NCBI GenBank assembly: GCA_038251135.1 | Contig: JBBSBR010000002.1 | Location: 1-59,061, forward strand | Source: JBBSBR01 sp038251135 | Lineage (GTDB): Bacteria > Patescibacteriota > Saccharimonadia > UBA4664 | DNA: 59,061 bases | Direction of reading: 5' to 3' | In this document: positions 57,518-59,061 of the stretch, piece after piece | Position numbering within the stretch: position 1 is the stretch's first letter | Layout: every line of letters begins with the position of its first letter | The notes under the pieces: generated by a model | Database searches by the model: none | What the model was told of the DNA's origin: nothing | What the model saw: the letters and a program-made list of their open reading frames with translations, nothing else | Made by a program: the position numbers and the translations under genes

Positions 57518-59005
57518 CTATATCTCGTAGTACTTTGACCGCAGATACCCGTTATAATTTTCCAGACGGGACTTACGAATAATCATGGCGGCGACGGCTG
57601 CGACGGCCAGCATCAAGACGATTGCCACGACGACGAATTGGATCCAGGCGTAGCTCTTGCGCGAGGCTGCTCCGGCAACGATCATTGCGGACATGGTCGA
57701 GAAACGTACCGTCTGGGACTTATCGATCGTCGCCTTGTCGGTCAACTCCATGGCGCTGCCGGACATATCGTAGGAGACTACCGCAGGGCCGGACAGACCC
57801 TTCATGCGCCCGGCAAACTGCACTTCCCAATCCAGCGGCTTCGACAAAGTATCCAGAATGTCACCCCCGGCATTCTTGCACAGGAGTTGGTAAGGTCCGG
57901 AGACTACGACAGGATGCTGTTTGGTTCCCTGGCCGCTCGCGGCGGTCTGAGTCTCCAATGAACACAGGGCGGTCTCCCCGAATGTGCCCGCTCGGACCGT
58001 TACGGCCGCCAGTTTATCGTCGCTCTGGTAGGTGGTATCGGTATCGGCTGACGCCGTAAAGCTCATAACTGAAGCGTCCGCCATGGCATAAGCCGAGGCA
58101 TTACCCGAGGTATCTATCGCTCGAATGCGGTAATAGTAATGCAGACCGAATTTGACGTCGGTGTCCTGATAGGCAATCGGGCTATCGGGCGTAACGATTG
58201 CCTGCCAGGTTACTTGATCCAGTGAACGTTCTATCTGGTATTTGGACACGGCAACATTGTCCGCGGCCGGCAACCATGCCAGCTCGATCAACGCGTTGGC
58301 GGATGATGCCAGGGCGGTAAAACTCCCTGGCGCAGACGGAGCCGTGGTATCGGCGGCGGGTTTCGGGGTGGCGCCGGTTTGTGCGGTTACCGGGCGCGGT
58401 GTCGAACCGCCGCCGGACTTCGGTACGGGGTTCGGAATAGGTTTGGCCGTTACCGGCGTCGGCGCCGGAGTTGGAACCGGGGTGGGAGCTGGGGTCGGTG
58501 CCGGTGTGGCGAGCGGCGGCGTCGTAACCGAACTGTTGCAAGTCAGCAACGCGCTCATATTAATGTCATAGAAGGTCCAGTTAAGGCTGTAGGTCGTTCC
58601 GGGATTTAATTTACTAATTGTAGTAAAGCCGTAACCGGTCCCGCCGGGCGGTATGGAATTGTTGGCGGAAAACATTGACCCTGAATTGAACGCCACCGGA
58701 GGAGACGGGTTCATGCGTAAATATGACTCGAAATAGGTCCCGTTAGTTCTGTTATCGGCCCAATAGAGCGTATTGATGCCGGTGTTTTTGACATACTGAC
58801 GCAGGGTATATTGACCCGCAGCGTCTGCGGTAGCGCTTGAGGACACGCAAGCAATAGAAATAGTGCCCGGATAAGCATGCGCGATCATTACCGGCGTTAA
58901 AAATCCGATCACCGAAATCAGTACAGCCGCTACGGCAATCGTCCGCCGGGCATCCCTTCGGTTCAATTGAATCATATGTTCTTCGGAGTGGATTATGCGC
59001 GGCAT
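57518..59005 (-). CDS. Surface protein with fibronectin-III domain and C-terminal anchor
   Basis: A 495-residue exported protein. A signal segment (about 18-45 of the long form, ending Ala-His-Ala-Tyr) leads to a beta-rich domain of about 110 residues with two Cys. A Pro/Thr/Ala linker of about 60 residues (Thr-Pro-Ala-Pro repeats) follows, then a clear fibronectin type III domain at about 225-312 (Pro-Gly-Ser-Phe-Thr-Ala-Leu, Tyr-Tyr-Arg-Ile-Arg-Ala-Ile-Asp). A last domain and a membrane helix near 455-480 end in Arg-Lys-Ser-Arg. Linker and anchor fit a stalked adhesin-like protein. An in-frame ATG at codon 11 is an alternative start. Confidence 0.75.
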   Translation of the reverse strand: MPRIIHSEEHMIQLNRRDARRTIAVAAVLISVIGFLTPVMIAHAYPGTISIACVSSSATADAAGQYTLRQYVKNTGINTLYWADNRTNGTYFESYLRMNPSPPVAFNSGSMFSANNSIPPGGTGYGFTTISKLNPGTTYSLNWTFYDINMSALLTCNSSVTTPPLATPAPTPAPTPVPTPAPTPVTAKPIPNPVPKSGGGSTPRPVTAQTGATPKPAADTTAPSAPGSFTALASSANALIELAWLPAADNVAVSKYQIERSLDQVTWQAIVTPDSPIAYQDTDVKFGLHYYYRIRAIDTSGNASAYAMADASVMSFTASADTDTTYQSDDKLAAVTVRAGTFGETALCSLETQTAASGQGTKQHPVVVSGPYQLLCKNAGGDILDTLSKPLDWEVQFAGRMKGLSGPAVVSYDMSGSAMELTDKATIDKSQTVRFSTMSAMIVAGAASRKSYAWIQFVVVAIVLMLAVAAVAAMIIRKSRLENYNGYLRSKYYEI

Positions 59006-59061
59006 GATAGTACTGAGTGGCTATAGTGCTTTAGCTTATAATTACCAGAATTGTACCACAC

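Overview
The window looks like a piece of a small, streamlined bacterial genome of the Patescibacteria (CPR), most probably Candidatus Saccharibacteria (TM7). The reasons are the very compact gene packing, 4-base ATGA gene overlaps, an almost purely informational and cell-envelope gene set, no amino-acid or cofactor synthesis genes, a short IF2, a B12-type ribonucleotide reductase with NrdR, and many secreted proteins of unknown family. TGA reads as a stop throughout, so the recoded SR1/Gracilibacteria lineages are unlikely. The lineage call is inference from gene content; no database search was possible.

Layout. 1-3551 (minus): an operon of membrane-anchored and secreted proteins, the last one cut by the window edge. 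3633-4748 (plus): a type II membrane surface protein. 4785-6922 (minus): rplU, an unknown gene and rodA. 7026-10261 (plus): an operon of an alpha/beta hydrolase and two GT4 glycosyltransferases, probably for a glycolipid. 10269-13145 (minus): ileS behind a T-box leader. 13389-14507: yggT, a thioredoxin-fold protein and an unknown gene. 14618-18486: a tiny membrane peptide, nrdJ and nrdR. 18740-25979: a ParB-like protein, ftsZ, ftsA, map, adk, an undecaprenol/diacylglycerol kinase gene, ybeY, yqeY and rpsU. 26077-27819: a HIT protein and a four-gene operon of unknown small proteins. 27979-34030: slipin, hisS, a RelA/SpoT homologue and recJ. 34087-38157: small regulators, two short ORFs, secF, secD and a phosphoribosyltransferase-like gene. 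38214-41703 (plus): priA, def, fmt. 41709-46718 (minus): a repeat protein, then rbfA, infB, ylxR and an S1-domain protein. 46885-49298: a sortase-type surface protein, a structured RNA, a glycerophosphodiesterase, an ImmA-like metallopeptidase and a KGG-repeat protein. 49522-53186: an SpoU methyltransferase, surface proteins and unknowns. 53251-57020 (minus): 5S and an unusually long 23S rRNA with no adjacent 16S. 57518-59005: a fibronectin-III surface protein.

The clearest themes are these. (1) At least ten genes that begin transcription units have a good -10 box placed so that transcription starts 0-4 bases before the start codon (leaderless), while genes inside operons use Shine-Dalgarno sites or 4-base overlaps. 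(2) The 23S gene is about 480 bases longer than the E. coli gene, fully explained by four expanded helices, one at the helix-25 site where other bacteria carry excised intervening sequences. A 16-base pre-23S processing stem closes around it, and no 16S lies within 2 kb upstream. (3) ileS carries a T-box riboswitch with a very short stem I. (4) Several small or unknown elements deserve a look: a 24-residue leaderless membrane peptide, a 49-residue ORF coupled to a winged-helix regulator, a promoter-driven structured RNA containing the anti-Shine-Dalgarno sequence, and a ParB-like protein with an inserted cysteine cluster.
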